A stretch of DNA of 64,000 nucleotides from Mesobacillus subterraneus (GCF_003937825.1 NZ_RSFW01000014.1:1-64000), one strand, 5' to 3'. Positions 25,752 through 35,923 are shown, counted from the stretch's first letter. Translations and numbers: made by a program. The notes: a model not told the origin generated them from the letters alone.

Positions 25752-25930
25752 TAGCGGAATTCAAGCATCGTTTCCCTGAATCAAGGTACGGAATCGCGGA
25801 AATCATGCTCAGTTTCGTTGAATTGAGTCACTATCGCAGAAATCAGGCGCAGTTTCGTTGAATCGAGTCACACTATCGCAGAAATCAAGCACAATTTCCT
25901 TGAATTAAGTCACGTTATCGCGGAATCTCT
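25752..25930. repeat. 40-42-bp tandem array, about four copies
   Basis: Units begin near 25752, 25794, 25834, 25876 and 25918 (partial), with the pattern TCGCGGAAATCA, GC, CA, GTTTCGTTGAAT, GAGTCAC, then TA. Inner copies are about 80 percent alike and the outer ones are more diverged. No reading frame or ribosome binding site is evident. Confidence 0.75.
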
Positions 25931-25962
25931 GCCTAAGATCCAGAGCGCATCACTTTTCCCCT

Positions 25963-25998
25963 CAAAAAAAAGAACCAAAGCACAGCTGCTTTGGTTCT
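25963..25998 (-). terminator. Rho-independent terminator
   Basis: On the minus strand AGAACCAAAGCAGC and GCTTTGGTTCT make a strong stem followed by T8, just after the flavin oxidoreductase stop. Confidence 0.9.
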
Positions 25999-26002
25999 AA
26001 TC

Positions 26003-27127
26003 TTAATGAACACCCGGAAACCAGCCTGGTGTGTTGACGATTGCCTGCCATAATGGGTCTGGAACAACGAGTCTGGACTGGGCGCCGAGATCAAGCGTGG
26101 TTTCGATGTCATCTTCTCGGCCGGTTTCGACTTTCTCAACCCAATCAGGATCGATGATCAGTTCCCGTCCTAATGCAAGCAGCGGTACGCCTGTTTCGAA
26201 CGCTTTGATGACGTCATCGGCGCTGTACAGGGAGCCGACACCGATAACTGGTACTTTGCTGCCTACGCGCTCATGGATGATTTCCATTCTGGAACGGTTG
26301 TCTTCCACACCTCTTCTTGGTTTGGACCAAAAGTCGTTGAGTGACACATGCAAGTAATCGAGATTTTTCCCGGCGAGGGCATCAATCAGTTCAAGTGTAT
26401 CAGCCATCGTGATTCCAGGTGTCTCTGGCTCCTCTGGTGAAAATCTGTAGCCGACAATAAAAGGTTCCTTCGCATGCTCAGCAGTTACCCTTTTTACTTC
26501 TTCGACAACCGCCAGTGGGAAAGCCATCCTCTTCTCAAGTGAGCCTCCCCACTTGTCGTTGCGGCGGTTGGAATGCGGAGAGAAGAATTGCTGGATCAGG
26601 TAACCGTTGGCTCCATGGATTTCGACGCCATCAAATCCGGCCTGAATCGCACGCCTGGTCGTTTCTCCAAAAGCTGTGATGATTTCCTCGATTTCTTCGC
26701 CCGTCAACGCACGGGGAGCTTTTGCACTGTTCCGCTCAGACTGGACATCGCTTGCGCTGACGATCTCGCCTTCAGGTACGAGATCTGGCGGACATTCACG
26801 GCCTCCATGGAAAATCTGCAGAACTGCTTTAGCTCCCTCCTCTTTAATCGCTGAAGCCAGTTGACGCAGACTTGGGATCATTTCATCTGTATCCGCCCCA
26901 AACTCCCCTTTAAAGCCCTTCCCATTCCGGGTCACATATGTACAGGCGGTCACCACCATACTGACCCCTTTTGAACGGCGGGCATAGTATTCCACCTCGG
27001 CGTCCGTAACAGTCCCGTCCTCATTGGAAGAAAAATTCGTCATTGGCGCCATCACGAGCCTGTTTTTCAGGCTGACTCCATTCGGGAATGAAAAGGAATC
27101 GAATAGCGGTTTATATTTTTGGTTCAT
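26003..27127 (-). CDS. old yellow enzyme family NADH:flavin oxidoreductase
   Basis: This is a 374-residue FMN-binding TIM barrel. Visible features are LKNRLVMAPMTN near residue 22, the active-site His region GVEIHGANGYLIQQFFSPHSN near 170-190, RRNDKWGGSLEKRM, and the phosphate-binding VPVIGVGSLYSADD near 300. It resembles Bacillus YqiG by position near branched-chain genes and by sequence as I recall it. It should reduce activated alkenes or similar electrophiles with NAD(P)H. The ATG at 27127 is 9 nt after AAGGAGG; a TTG three codons earlier touches that site. Confidence 0.85.
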   Translation of the reverse strand: MNQKYKPLFDSFSFPNGVSLKNRLVMAPMTNFSSNEDGTVTDAEVEYYARRSKGVSMVVTACTYVTRNGKGFKGEFGADTDEMIPSLRQLASAIKEEGAKAVLQIFHGGRECPPDLVPEGEIVSASDVQSERNSAKAPRALTGEEIEEIITAFGETTRRAIQAGFDGVEIHGANGYLIQQFFSPHSNRRNDKWGGSLEKRMAFPLAVVEEVKRVTAEHAKEPFIVGYRFSPEEPETPGITMADTLELIDALAGKNLDYLHVSLNDFWSKPRRGVEDNRSRMEIIHERVGSKVPVIGVGSLYSADDVIKAFETGVPLLALGRELIIDPDWVEKVETGREDDIETTLDLGAQSRLVVPDPLWQAIVNTPGWFPGVH

Positions 27128-27217
27128 TTTCAACAACCTCCTTCTTTAACATACAAAAGTGTAATAGCCTGCAATCTCCACTGCTAAACACCCTGGTTAT
27201 TATTTGTATCTTTTCCG

Positions 27218-27248
27218 AAAAAAAAACAGCGGGATCTTGTTCCGCTGT
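27218..27248 (-). terminator. Rho-independent terminator
   Basis: On the minus strand CAGCGGAACAAGATCCCGCTG is followed by T9. Confidence 0.85.
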
Positions 27249-27254
27249 CTGAAC

Positions 27255-27713
27255 TTATTTGCTTGTTTTATCAATTGCTGACTTAATGGTCTTTGCTTGC
27301 TGCTCAAGATCACCCATTCCCTGAAAATGGACGTACATGATTCTTGGTTCTTCGTGCATCATGTGATTGTGCAACGCGGAAATATCCAGCTTACCTTTTC
27401 TCAATTCAACCAGGACGGGGTTGACCTCCTCTTGCAGAAGGGCTAACTCACCAATCACAACCGTTTGTCCATCGACCTTTTCAAAGCTAAAATTGAAGGC
27501 AAGCTCAACCGTTTCAGGAGACAGCTGCTTTCCCATAAGTGCAAGCTTAATATTTTCACGGACAATTTCCGCCTTGCAGACCCCATTTTTCAGCTCTGCT
27601 TTTGTATTAAGTATTTCCTCCAGCTTTTTGCAATCAGGCTGTCCCTGAGCCTGGGCAGCGAATGGTAAAACAAATGCAAGAATCAAAGCTGCTGCTAATA
27701 GGATTTTTTTCAT
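27255..27713 (-). CDS. secreted DUF1259 family protein
   Basis: The 152 residues begin with a clear Sec signal peptide (KKILLAAALILAFVLPFAAQA, cleavage after AQA). Two Cys remain in the mature part and may form a disulfide. ALHNHMMHEEPRIMYVHFQG near the C-terminus is the His-rich hallmark of DUF1259 (LppY/LpqO-like), possibly metal binding; the function is unknown. The ATG at 27713 follows AAGGAGGGTC. It is a single-gene unit with its own terminator. Confidence 0.8.
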   Translation of the reverse strand: MKKILLAAALILAFVLPFAAQAQGQPDCKKLEEILNTKAELKNGVCKAEIVRENIKLALMGKQLSPETVELAFNFSFEKVDGQTVVIGELALLQEEVNPVLVELRKGKLDISALHNHMMHEEPRIMYVHFQGMGDLEQQAKTIKSAIDKTSK

Positions 27714-27795
27714 CAAAGACCCTCCTTGTTAGCTTTAGCTTTCCTGTTTCTTTTCTCGCTATGCACGTAAAACCGTAAGCGCCTTGGTAAGCATT

Positions 27796-27825
27796 AAAAA
27801 AAGACATCCTGCTAAAGCAGAATGC
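27796..27825 (-). terminator. Rho-independent terminator overlapping a stop codon
   Basis: On the minus strand CATTCTGC, TTTA and GCAGGATG form a stem-loop containing the TAG of the GGDEF-EAL gene, followed by T7. Confidence 0.8.
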
Positions 27826-30052
27826 CTTCCTGATTCTGATTCTTAATGAGCAGTTCTTCCATTTCTTCCGGCGGCAACGGCTTGCTGAAATGATAGCCCT
27901 GGCCGACCTGGCAGCCGTTCTCCATAAGGAATTCTACTTGCTCTTGTTCCTCGACACCTTCAGCTATGACGCTGAACTGAAGATTATGGCCCATATCGAT
28001 GATGGTTTTTACCATCGCACCCTGGTTGGCATGATGAATGATGTCATCGACGAATGATTTATCAATCTTAATTTTATCAATTGGCAGATGCTTTAACAGG
28101 CTAAGGGAAGAATAGCCTGTCCCAAAATCATCAATGGCCAGAGTGACACCCAGTTCTTTTAACTGATCCAGAATCCTTGCCGTCTTCTCACTGTTCTGCA
28201 TGACACTTTCTGTTATTTCTAGGTCCAGAAAGCTTGGCGCCAGCTGTGTGTCATCCAGGATTTTTTTCAGCATATCAATGAAACGGTCTTCCTGAAGCTG
28301 GCGGACAGACAGGTTCACGGATACAGGAATATGCCTCAAGCCCTTGTCCTGCCATGCTTTATTCTGCGCCGCCGCTCTTTCCAGCACCCATTTCCCAATC
28401 GGAACGATCAATCCTGTTTCCTCTGCCAGCGGAATGAATTCTCCAGGGGATATGACTCCCTTTTCGTGATGCTGCCAGCGGACCAGCGCTTCCACCCCGA
28501 TGATTTCTCCCGATTCCAGGTGTACCTGCGGCTGGTAATGGAGCAGGAGCTGGTCCTGTTCCAAGGCTTTTCTCAGGCCGTTCTCCAATTCCATTTTACG
28601 CGAGGAAAGCCCATGAAGCTGATTGGTATAAAACTGGTAATTGTTCTTCCCGCGCTCTTTGGCAAGGTACATCGCCGTATCCGCATGCTTGATAAGTGTT
28701 TCTTCATCCTTGCCGTCTGCAGGCGCCATGCTGATTCCAATGCTTGGCGTGACAAAGAACTCCTGTCCTTCAACCTCGATCGCCTCGGCAAACTCTTGAA
28801 GCACCTTTTCAGCTACCTCTATGACAAGTTCCTTCGTCATTCCTTTAAGCACGATTATGAATTCATCACCGCCCTGGCGTGAGACAAGCCCTCTCTCTTG
28901 TACCGCATTCTTCAGCCTGCCGGCGACAACCTTAAGCAGCAGGTCACCGACACGATGGCCCTTCGTATCATTGATGATTTTAAAACGATCCAGGTCAAGG
29001 AACAGGACAGCAAGCTGTTCTTCTTCATTTTTAAGCGAAGCTTTCAGATGCTTCCTGACCATGTTCCTGTTCGGCAGTCCTGTGAGCACATCATAATAGG
29101 CCATGTACTTGATCGTTTTTTCCGCCTTCTTGCGCTGTGTAAGATCGCGGCCGACGATTTGCTCCGCCATCCTTCCTTCATATAAAATCGGCATCGCTGA
29201 CATCTCGACATCGATTTTCGTACCGTCCATCTGGGTTGCTTTGAATTCAAACCAGAGCTTCTCTTCAAAATTCTCGTCAATCGTCAATTCGCGATTTTTT
29301 ATATGAGCCAGGACATCTGGGGGAATCAGTCTGGAAATCGGCTGACGTATCAATTCGGCGGGGTTATCCACCTTGAACAGCCTGCAGCCTGCCTCATTGA
29401 TATAATCCAGTTTGCCTCTGCTGTATACAGCGATCAAATCGGGGGACATCTCTACCAGGCTGCGGTACCGCCCCTCGCTTTCCTGCCGATCGGTGATATC
29501 GAAAAGCACACTGGTAAAGTCAACGAAATGCCCGTTTTCATCAAGTACTGGTATTCCCCGGTCCTGAATCCACCGAACCTCGCCATCAGGCCGGATGATC
29601 CGGTAGACACTGGTAACGGCCTCACCGCGAGCAAGCCCCGATTCTCTTTCAGCTAGAATGTGGTGATCGTCAGGATGAATGACCTTTCTCCAGAGTGTAT
29701 TGTCTTTGTAAAATTCCTCAGAGGAATGACCGTAAAGTTTTTCAATGCCGGACGTTATCAGCAAGGTATCTGTTTTCAAGTCATGCGACCAAATTGCCAC
29801 ATCCAGTGAATCAAAAATATTTTTCAGCCTTTTTTTATAATCCCGCAATTCCTTCTCTGTGCTGCTCATTCCCCTGAAGACAAGGAAAATTAAAAAAATG
29901 AAGATCGCGGAAACACCCATGTCAATCAAATAACCGGTCACTTTACTTATAGAAAAATAGAACGATGTGAGCCAATCAATCACCTCTGCGAAGATAAGAA
30001 AGATAATAATAAAAAATCCGTTGTATTGATAAAGGTTCCTGTCACTGTCCAT
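27812..30052 (-). CDS. membrane PAS-PAS-GGDEF-EAL cyclic-di-GMP protein
   Basis: The 746 residues hold two transmembrane helices (about 10-30 and 38-60), two PAS domains (about 75-190 and 195-312), a GGDEF domain with intact SRQGGDEF (about residue 395) and an EAL domain with EALVRWQH (about 532) and [18 protein letters not shown] near 650. Key EAL metal residues appear present, so it may both make and degrade cyclic di-GMP, with one activity dominant. No RxxD inhibitory site precedes GGDEF. It stands alone. Confidence 0.92.
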   Translation of the reverse strand: MDSDRNLYQYNGFFIIIFLIFAEVIDWLTSFYFSISKVTGYLIDMGVSAIFIFLIFLVFRGMSSTEKELRDYKKRLKNIFDSLDVAIWSHDLKTDTLLITSGIEKLYGHSSEEFYKDNTLWRKVIHPDDHHILAERESGLARGEAVTSVYRIIRPDGEVRWIQDRGIPVLDENGHFVDFTSVLFDITDRQESEGRYRSLVEMSPDLIAVYSRGKLDYINEAGCRLFKVDNPAELIRQPISRLIPPDVLAHIKNRELTIDENFEEKLWFEFKATQMDGTKIDVEMSAMPILYEGRMAEQIVGRDLTQRKKAEKTIKYMAYYDVLTGLPNRNMVRKHLKASLKNEEEQLAVLFLDLDRFKIINDTKGHRVGDLLLKVVAGRLKNAVQERGLVSRQGGDEFIIVLKGMTKELVIEVAEKVLQEFAEAIEVEGQEFFVTPSIGISMAPADGKDEETLIKHADTAMYLAKERGKNNYQFYTNQLHGLSSRKMELENGLRKALEQDQLLLHYQPQVHLESGEIIGVEALVRWQHHEKGVISPGEFIPLAEETGLIVPIGKWVLERAAAQNKAWQDKGLRHIPVSVNLSVRQLQEDRFIDMLKKILDDTQLAPSFLDLEITESVMQNSEKTARILDQLKELGVTLAIDDFGTGYSSLSLLKHLPIDKIKIDKSFVDDIIHHANQGAMVKTIIDMGHNLQFSVIAEGVEEQEQVEFLMENGCQVGQGYHFSKPLPPEEMEELLIKNQNQEGILL

Positions 30053-30198
30053 CAGAATGTATCCTCCATGTGCTCAGCGTGAGACTCCTAAAAAAAATCT
30101 GGAATTGCTGTCTATTATTAACAATAACAAACAAAACAGGGTTGGCACAATGGAAATCCTTCCATGTATGCAGGGATTTTAATCATCTTTGCAGGCTG

Positions 30199-31503
30199 TT
30201 AAAGCGCAATACCCAGAACAGTTGAGAGCTCTCTTTTCTTTTCATTCAGGTAAAGCTGGTCAAGTTCCTTCAGCTCTTTTGAATTGAACTTTTCCATATT
30301 GTAGATATATAGCTCCCAAATGCTTTTCTTCAATGAGTCATCTGCTGATTTTCCAATTAACTTAAATGCGTCGATGATTGCAAACAGGATGGATATGTCT
30401 TGCCTCCCATAATGGGAGATTTGATAAAAGGATAAATAAAGAATGTCCATAGTCCGTTTCTGTTTCCCAATGATTCTCGGCTGCATATCTCCATCATAAT
30501 ATGCAATATACCGGCCATTCGAGCGGACCCGACATAAGTCGGCCAATGCCATGCCCAAGTATGAAATGCAGATTCTCGCTGTATTTGGATCATTCACTGC
30601 GGGGGAAATGGCCCTCAAAGCCACCTCGACTAATTTTTGAAGGGCAAATTCGGGATCTTGAATAGAAGACCGTTCTTTGCCAAGCCTTAAGTATTGATTC
30701 AATACCTTCTCAATATCCTCATCAATCTCACCATCATGATGAATCCTGAAAGCGATACTCTCTTCTGTAAGAAAATCTCCGTTCAGGAAGTTAGCTTCAA
30801 TTGCCAGCCCTTTTTCGGAAGCATATTTCAACAATCCATCATAATCTGTCAGTTGGACATATCCAAACCCTCTGCACTTCACATCTCTTACAAATTCATA
30901 AGTGAAACCAGCGTCTTTTCGCTGATCAATCACATTGGTGTATTCGCTCTTAAGTGTTTCTTCCTGGCTTTTAATCACCTTTAATGCACCCTCTGTGATT
31001 TCACGTATCAGCGTACTTACCTGAATCGAGTTTGCGACATTGTGGATAAAATAGGCAAAAAACGCCAGACATATGAATGCGATCATTACCCCAACTGCGG
31101 CCGAGATCACCTGTCCTTCATTCCATGTTTCACTCATGAAAAGCAGCGAAAAGATCGAATAGACAAAACCGCCCATGAAGATTCCCAGAACACGCATCGT
31201 CACAGGATTATTAACAAAATTATTCAGCGTTCTCGGTGAAAATTGAGAGGAATAGGTAGTCAAGACAATCATGATCGTCGAAAACGTGATCGTCGTCATC
31301 GTCAGCAGGGCGCCTGATATGGTTCCGAGGATTTCTTGTGCCAACTGCACGTTTGTCAACATAAAATCAGGGACTATTCCCTGCGCAAGCTCATAGTGAT
31401 CTATATAAATTACCAGCAAAGCCAGCAAAAACGCCAAAAGACTATAGATACCCGGCATCAGCCAGAAACTTTGCCTAACCCGTAAAACCGTTTTTTTGAC
31501 CAT
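30199..31503 (-). CDS. DUF2254 family membrane protein
   Basis: This 434-residue protein has four N-terminal membrane helices (about residues 15-35, 60-80, 105-125, 135-155) and a long cytoplasmic part rich in helices. The segment GALLTMTTITFSTIMIVLTT followed by YSSQFSPRTLNNF is the DUF2254 signature, as is AISPAVNDPNTA further on. The function is not established. The 146-bp space to the next gene upstream shows no special signal. Confidence 0.82.
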   Translation of the reverse strand: MVKKTVLRVRQSFWLMPGIYSLLAFLLALLVIYIDHYELAQGIVPDFMLTNVQLAQEILGTISGALLTMTTITFSTIMIVLTTYSSQFSPRTLNNFVNNPVTMRVLGIFMGGFVYSIFSLLFMSETWNEGQVISAAVGVMIAFICLAFFAYFIHNVANSIQVSTLIREITEGALKVIKSQEETLKSEYTNVIDQRKDAGFTYEFVRDVKCRGFGYVQLTDYDGLLKYASEKGLAIEANFLNGDFLTEESIAFRIHHDGEIDEDIEKVLNQYLRLGKERSSIQDPEFALQKLVEVALRAISPAVNDPNTARICISYLGMALADLCRVRSNGRYIAYYDGDMQPRIIGKQKRTMDILYLSFYQISHYGRQDISILFAIIDAFKLIGKSADDSLKKSIWELYIYNMEKFNSKELKELDQLYLNEKKRELSTVLGIAL

Positions 31504-31575
31504 AAAATCCAGCCCCTTATTGGCAATCCTTTGAATTTAATTTAAACCAAATAAGGGGTGTTTCATCCTCTGTAC

Positions 31576-31609
31576 CAAAAAAAGACCTCACCGATAAACT
31601 CGGGAGGTC
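31576..31609 (-). terminator. Rho-independent terminator
   Basis: On the minus strand GACCTCCCGAG, a TTTA loop, TCGGTGAGGTC, then T7. Confidence 0.85.
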
Positions 31610-31614
31610 GAATT

Positions 31615-32685
31615 TCATTTCACATACCCAACAAGCTCCATGAACCCTCTGCCGGTCAGCGGCCTTATTTTGCCATCAGAAAGCTTTTCCCTGCCAACCA
31701 CCTTGCAGGTTCCTTCCCAGATCGCCTGGATCGGGCCGATGATCAGCATCTCCTGGTTTGGAAAATCGGCTTCAACTTGAAGCTCTATATCAAACTCAGG
31801 GACATGAATCTCCCATTCTACCGGGTATCTTGCGTTTGTCTTCAGGCTTTTCCAGTACTTGATCTTTTGAAAGTGTATGTTTCTAGTAAATTCAACGCTG
31901 CCATCGGCTCCAATGATATTGGCCATCGGCTTGCCCGGGGTCATTTGATTCAAGAGCAATTCGCGTCCATCGCTGAGCTGGAGTCCGAACCAGTTCCAGC
32001 CTGCTCCCTTGATCAGCGAATAGTCCCGTCCCCATTGATGATCAAACCATCCCTGGCCGCTTACATTTTCCATGCCGGCATCCGTCGTAATTTTCCCGTT
32101 GACCATATTCCGGGTAGCAGAATAATAGTACAGATCATCCGGTTTCCCGTCCCCGCCGATGAGCGCGACTGGTTTAGCCGGGACAAACTCCAGTTCCACC
32201 TCAGAATGCTTCTCTTTTAAAAGTACATCGAACGCCGATTGGTCTTCTCCTTTAAAGCTGAGTCGATGGCTGCCGTATATCAATTCAGCAGGATCCTGCT
32301 GAATTCTCGCATGCTTCATTTTTGTATGCGGTGAAGGAATTTTACCTTTCAGCAAATCTTTATACAACCTCCACATCCCTGTATCCAAAGGATTCCGCAA
32401 AAGATAGAATGGCAGATAAACAGCCAGCATCCCGAGCTTCACCTTTGAGTCAATGGAGGAAAAATTGAAGCGCTTCTTCCTTTTCAGGTCAATCAATGTA
32501 TGAATTATATAATGCCCTTTTCCAATCTCAAGCTCGCCTACCTGGAAAAAAGAAGCCATTACGGCATAACGTCCTCCCCTGTCGCCATCAAGAAAGGCAA
32601 AAAAATACCACCATTCAATATTGGCATCGGCATGCGGCCCCGCGTCCTTCGGCAGCGAAATCGGTTTTATTCCTTTCTCATTCAT
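31615..32685 (-). CDS. CrtC/AttH-like lipocalin-fold protein
   Basis: This 356-residue protein has the features of the carotenoid hydratase (CrtC) / AttH domain family: NIEWWYFFAFLDGD near the N-terminus, VSGQGWFDHQWGRDY in the middle and WNWFGLQLSDGRELLL. The family includes hydroxyneurosporene synthases and uncharacterised proteins. No carotenoid gene is nearby, so the substrate is open. I start at the ATG at 32685 (AAAGGTG upstream), because the longer frame begins inside the terminator of the neighbouring gene. Confidence 0.75.
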   Translation of the reverse strand: MNEKGIKPISLPKDAGPHADANIEWWYFFAFLDGDRGGRYAVMASFFQVGELEIGKGHYIIHTLIDLKRKKRFNFSSIDSKVKLGMLAVYLPFYLLRNPLDTGMWRLYKDLLKGKIPSPHTKMKHARIQQDPAELIYGSHRLSFKGEDQSAFDVLLKEKHSEVELEFVPAKPVALIGGDGKPDDLYYYSATRNMVNGKITTDAGMENVSGQGWFDHQWGRDYSLIKGAGWNWFGLQLSDGRELLLNQMTPGKPMANIIGADGSVEFTRNIHFQKIKYWKSLKTNARYPVEWEIHVPEFDIELQVEADFPNQEMLIIGPIQAIWEGTCKVVGREKLSDGKIRPLTGRGFMELVGYVK

Positions 32686-32744
32686 CCCAGCACACACCTT
32701 TTGTTTTTTAGTAAGGTATGCAGGTGTGAAAGAATGCGGGACTG

Positions 32745-32788
32745 AAAAAGAACCCAGGAAAGTCATAAACACTTCCTGGGTTCTTTTT
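32745..32788 (-). terminator. strong Rho-independent terminator
   Basis: AAAAAGAACCCAGGAA and TTCCTGGGTTCTTTTT form a long near-perfect stem after the SRPBCC gene; symmetry allows action in both directions. Confidence 0.9.
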
Positions 32789-33227
32789 AGCTTTCCAGTA
32801 TCTGTTTGATTTTTTTCAAATCCTTACTATTGGCTTTTTTCATCATGGAACCCATGAATGGTGCTGCCAATTTCGAAAAACCTGACGGCTGACCTTGATT
32901 CCTCAACTTCATCAAAGTGGTATTTGCGTCAATTTTCTCCCAAGAATAACTGGTCTTCATAGGAAAGGGACCTTCTGAGGTTTGCATTACCATTTTCTCG
33001 CCTGGGGTATACTCCACAACCTCATATATGTAAGCAAGCTCTCGTCCCAAAAATTTTGCTTTAAAACCAATCTTCGAGCCAAGCTTCAGCGGTTTTCCAG
33101 TCAGCCATTCAGCCGAATCAATATTCACATACCACTCTGGTGCATGATCGGGATTCGCTGCATATTCCGCCACCTTTTCGAGCGGGCAATTGATCTTTAT
33201 TTCTGTACGGACGTCAACCACTTTCAT
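32787..33227 (-). CDS. SRPBCC family protein
   Basis: This 146-residue START/Bet v1-like protein opens with VVDVRTEIKINCPLEKVAEYAANPDHAPEW (shown to residue 33 in two parts: the strand-helix start and the NPDHAPEW turn), the usual first strand, helix and turn. A GFKAKFLGRELAYIYEVVEY strand pair follows. Such proteins bind hydrophobic ligands in a deep pocket; the ligand is unknown. It is probably transcribed alone, upstream of the CrtC-like gene but separated by a strong terminator. Confidence 0.8.
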   Translation of the reverse strand: MKVVDVRTEIKINCPLEKVAEYAANPDHAPEWYVNIDSAEWLTGKPLKLGSKIGFKAKFLGRELAYIYEVVEYTPGEKMVMQTSEGPFPMKTSYSWEKIDANTTLMKLRNQGQPSGFSKLAAPFMGSMMKKANSKDLKKIKQILES

Positions 33228-33363
33228 TCCTCCAGCAAATCATTCTTTTCCATCATTATAATATAAAAAGCGCCATTTTCCTCTGGCTGTTTGACGAGTC
33301 AATGCTTGAAATTAACTCCGCCGTGGAATATTCTTAAGGATATACTTCAGAATGAAGGATGGG

Positions 33364-34077
33364 ATGATCCTGCGTATCAATAAATTCATCAGCGAATCAG
33401 GTAAGACATCAAGGCGCGGTGCAGACCGGCTGATTGAGGAAGGCCGTGTGACCATCAATGGAAAGGTTGCGAAAATCGGCAGCCAGGTAGAGCCAGGCGA
33501 TGTTGTCCGCCTGAATGGCGAAGAAATCAGGATGGCACAAAACTATGTCTATATTGCACTTAATAAGCCTGTCGGCATCACCAGCACGACGGAAAAGCAT
33601 GTAAAGGGGAACATTGTCGACCTCGTCAATCATCCGTTGCGGATTTTCAACATTGGCCGGCTGGATAAGGATTCAGAAGGACTGATCCTGCTTACGAACG
33701 ACGGAGATATCGTCAACGAAATCCTACGCGCCGAGAACAGGCACGAGAAGGAATACATTGTTTCTGTGGACAAGCCCATTACGCCGGAATTCATCAAAGC
33801 GATGTCCGAAGGCGTCAGGATCCTTGGCACGAAAACACTTCCTGCCAAAGTCGTTCAGCTTTCCAAATTCGAATTCAACATCATCCTCACACAGGGCTTG
33901 AACAGGCAAATCCGCCGCATGTGTGAAGCCCTTGGCTATGAGGTTTACCGCCTGCAGCGCATCCGGATCATGAATATCCATCTTGGAAACCTGCCGGTCG
34001 GACAATGGCGCGACCTGACGAAGAAAGAGAAGAAACAGCTTTTCAGCGAATTGAATTACGAACCGAAGGAATGGTAA
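33364..34077 (+). CDS. rluF: 23S rRNA pseudouridine synthase, RluF type
   Basis: The 237 residues comprise an N-terminal S4 RNA-binding domain ([20 protein letters not shown]) and a RsuA/RluF catalytic domain with [15 protein letters not shown], whose Asp is the nucleophile, and a C-terminal [20 protein letters not shown]. Closely similar to E. coli RluF through the catalytic domain but without its long basic tail. The ATG at 33364 lies 4 nt after AAGGA; another ATG at 33352 has no ribosome binding site. Confidence 0.88.
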   Translation: MILRINKFISESGKTSRRGADRLIEEGRVTINGKVAKIGSQVEPGDVVRLNGEEIRMAQNYVYIALNKPVGITSTTEKHVKGNIVDLVNHPLRIFNIGRLDKDSEGLILLTNDGDIVNEILRAENRHEKEYIVSVDKPITPEFIKAMSEGVRILGTKTLPAKVVQLSKFEFNIILTQGLNRQIRRMCEALGYEVYRLQRIRIMNIHLGNLPVGQWRDLTKKEKKQLFSELNYEPKEW

Positions 34078-34107
34078 AAAGGATGGGCGCTCGCCCATCC
34101 TTTTTTT
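34076..34107. terminator. bidirectional terminator
   Basis: AAAAAGGATGGGCG and CGCCCATCCTTTTTTT form a near-perfect stem between rluF and the convergent MFS gene. Confidence 0.92.
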
Positions 34108-34113
34108 GCTGCC

Positions 34114-35382
34114 TTAAATCGATACAGCCTTAGGCTGGTCCTCTTCCCTCAGAAGTTTCAGGAATACTTTTTCCTTGTACAGGTACAGGACAATGGCCAT
34201 CAGGCTGAAGCTGCAGATGCCCAGAAGCAGCCATACAGGCATTTTTTCAAGCAGGAAACCAAACAGGATGAACCCAAGCGGTGTCATTGCGCTTGAACCG
34301 GTTTCGAGCAGCGCCATCACTCTCCCACGATACTCATCAGGTGTATTTTTCTGCAGGAGGACGAACACGGGCGTATTGATGAACATGATCGATGCAGATA
34401 GAATCAGGACGATGCCAATCAAATAGGCAAAGACCATTCCATTGGACAGTTCCATTAGCGACGGGACTGCAGGGAGGCCGATCAGCATGATGACCGTAGA
34501 CATCACGACCATTCCCCCGGTTATAGAGAATTCTTTCCTCCTGATTTCCTTCCTTGCAGACAGGAACAGTGCCATGATCATCATCCCAACTGAAAACGCT
34601 CCTTCTATGATTCCCAGCTGAACTGAGGTCATTTTCCTGATCGTTAAAACGAGATAAGGCATGGCAACGGGGAACACGGCAAACCAGAAGTTAAGCCAGA
34701 TGCTCAGGATCACCAAATGAAGCAGGAACGGCTGGCCTTTCACATAAGAAACCCCATCTCTCAGATCCTCGCCGATCGAGGTGCTTTTCTTCTTTTCAGT
34801 TCTGCTTGAAAACAAATTGTAGTTTATGAGAATGCTTGCAAATGCTGCAATTAGGAATGTCAGGATGTTAAGTGCCATGAAGATGTGAATGTCTAAAATA
34901 CCGAAGAACACACCGCCTAGTACCGGACCCAATATCGTTGATAAAGAGATTGCGGCCTGGTTCAGTGAAGTGGCTTTTTGCAGGTGGTCAGGCCCTACCA
35001 TGTTGTAGATCGAAGAGGTAACTGAAATGGAATAGAAGGTGTTTATAATGCTTAGCCCAGTAGTCGCCACGTATAACACCCAAATTTCTTGTGACAGGAA
35101 TGTGAATGCTCCAAGGATGATGGCGAGCCATATGGCACTGGCAAAATTAGCGGAAATGATGATTCTTTTGCGGCTCAGTCGGTCGCTCAGCGTTCCAGCG
35201 ACAGGAGCAAGCAGGATTCGTGGCAGCACACTGAGCACTAGAGTGATCGCAAAATTCAGGCTCGATCCCGTTTCAGCGAGGATATACAGCCCAATTGCGA
35301 AAGCGTATATCGATGATCCAAGGACAGAGGTCACCTTACCGGACAGGAATAAAATTAAATTTTTCTTAACTGCATTCTCCAA
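34114..35382 (-). CDS. MFS efflux transporter
   Basis: The 422-residue, 12-helix protein of the MFS_3 (EntS/macrolide efflux-like) type contains AGTLSDRLSRKRII, the loop 2-3 signature, at about residues 61-74 and a matching PDEYRGRVMALLETG near residue 340. It likely exports a drug or siderophore-type compound. It uses a TTG start directly after the TGA of the upstream regulator, with AGGAGGAG inside that gene, so the two are coupled. Its regulator suggests induction by the exported compound. Confidence 0.85.
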   Translation of the reverse strand: MENAVKKNLILFLSGKVTSVLGSSIYAFAIGLYILAETGSSLNFAITLVLSVLPRILLAPVAGTLSDRLSRKRIIISANFASAIWLAIILGAFTFLSQEIWVLYVATTGLSIINTFYSISVTSSIYNMVGPDHLQKATSLNQAAISLSTILGPVLGGVFFGILDIHIFMALNILTFLIAAFASILINYNLFSSRTEKKKSTSIGEDLRDGVSYVKGQPFLLHLVILSIWLNFWFAVFPVAMPYLVLTIRKMTSVQLGIIEGAFSVGMMIMALFLSARKEIRRKEFSITGGMVVMSTVIMLIGLPAVPSLMELSNGMVFAYLIGIVLILSASIMFINTPVFVLLQKNTPDEYRGRVMALLETGSSAMTPLGFILFGFLLEKMPVWLLLGICSFSLMAIVLYLYKEKVFLKLLREEDQPKAVSI

Positions 35383-35853
35383 TCAGCTCTCCTCCTGGGT
35401 TTGCTTTTTCAATGTGAAGCTTATTTCATAAGACATCTTCTCAGCATCCTTCTTCTCTGCCGATTTTTTTACGTATTTTAAAAACAGCGCATCAAGATCC
35501 TCCTGCAGTTCCTTTCTGTCGTCTTCGGTTAATGAGATGAATGTACCCTGTACCTGCTCAGAAGCTGGCTTTTCTTCGTCATTCTTCAGGTTAAAATGGG
35601 TAGCTTTCGAACGATAGTATTTTTCGATGATTCCCCGATTCTCTTTCGTTTCCTCTAGTTCAAGAATTCCGCCATTGAATAGTTGCTGGATATGGTAATG
35701 GATGCTGCCTGCCGATTTCCCCAGCTCATCGGCAACCTGTTTAGCCGTCATCGCTTTCATCGCCAGTAAATAAATGATCTTTACCCTAATCGGACTGGAG
35801 ATCAGTTTTTGCTGCTCCAAATTGATGTCCATCGTTTTCTTTATATAACCCAA
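35383..35853 (-). CDS. ArsR-like winged-helix regulator
   Basis: This 156-residue protein has an N-terminal winged helix: LISSPIRVKIIYLLAMKAM, TAKQVADELGKSAGSIHYHI as the recognition helix region, then a wing GGILELEETKENRG. The charged C-terminal half (about residues 85-156) is probably for dimerisation. It lacks the Cys pairs of metal-sensing ArsR proteins. It is coupled to the MFS gene and probably represses it through the palindrome at 35901-35916. Confidence 0.82.
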   Translation of the reverse strand: MGYIKKTMDINLEQQKLISSPIRVKIIYLLAMKAMTAKQVADELGKSAGSIHYHIQQLFNGGILELEETKENRGIIEKYYRSKATHFNLKNDEEKPASEQVQGTFISLTEDDRKELQEDLDALFLKYVKKSAEKKDAEKMSYEISFTLKKQTQEES

Positions 35854-35894
35854 GCTGAATCACCTTCCAATTTATTCATTTGTTCTATGTTTAT

Positions 35895-35923
35895 TTTACG
35901 TTCTAAATTTTTAGAATGCAATA
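35895..35923 (-). promoter_or_regulatory. promoter with palindromic operator for the ArsR-MFS unit
   Basis: On the minus strand a TTGCAT -35 and TAAAAT -10 are spaced by 17 bp. The spacer contains the perfect palindrome TTCTAAAAATTTAGAA (35901-35916), and a half site TTCTAAAA follows upstream near 35927. A repressor bound here would block RNA polymerase. Confidence 0.6.

Noticed and set aside
32686-32772. Longer start for the CrtC/AttH-like gene
   Set aside because: It would begin inside the strong terminator of the neighbouring gene.
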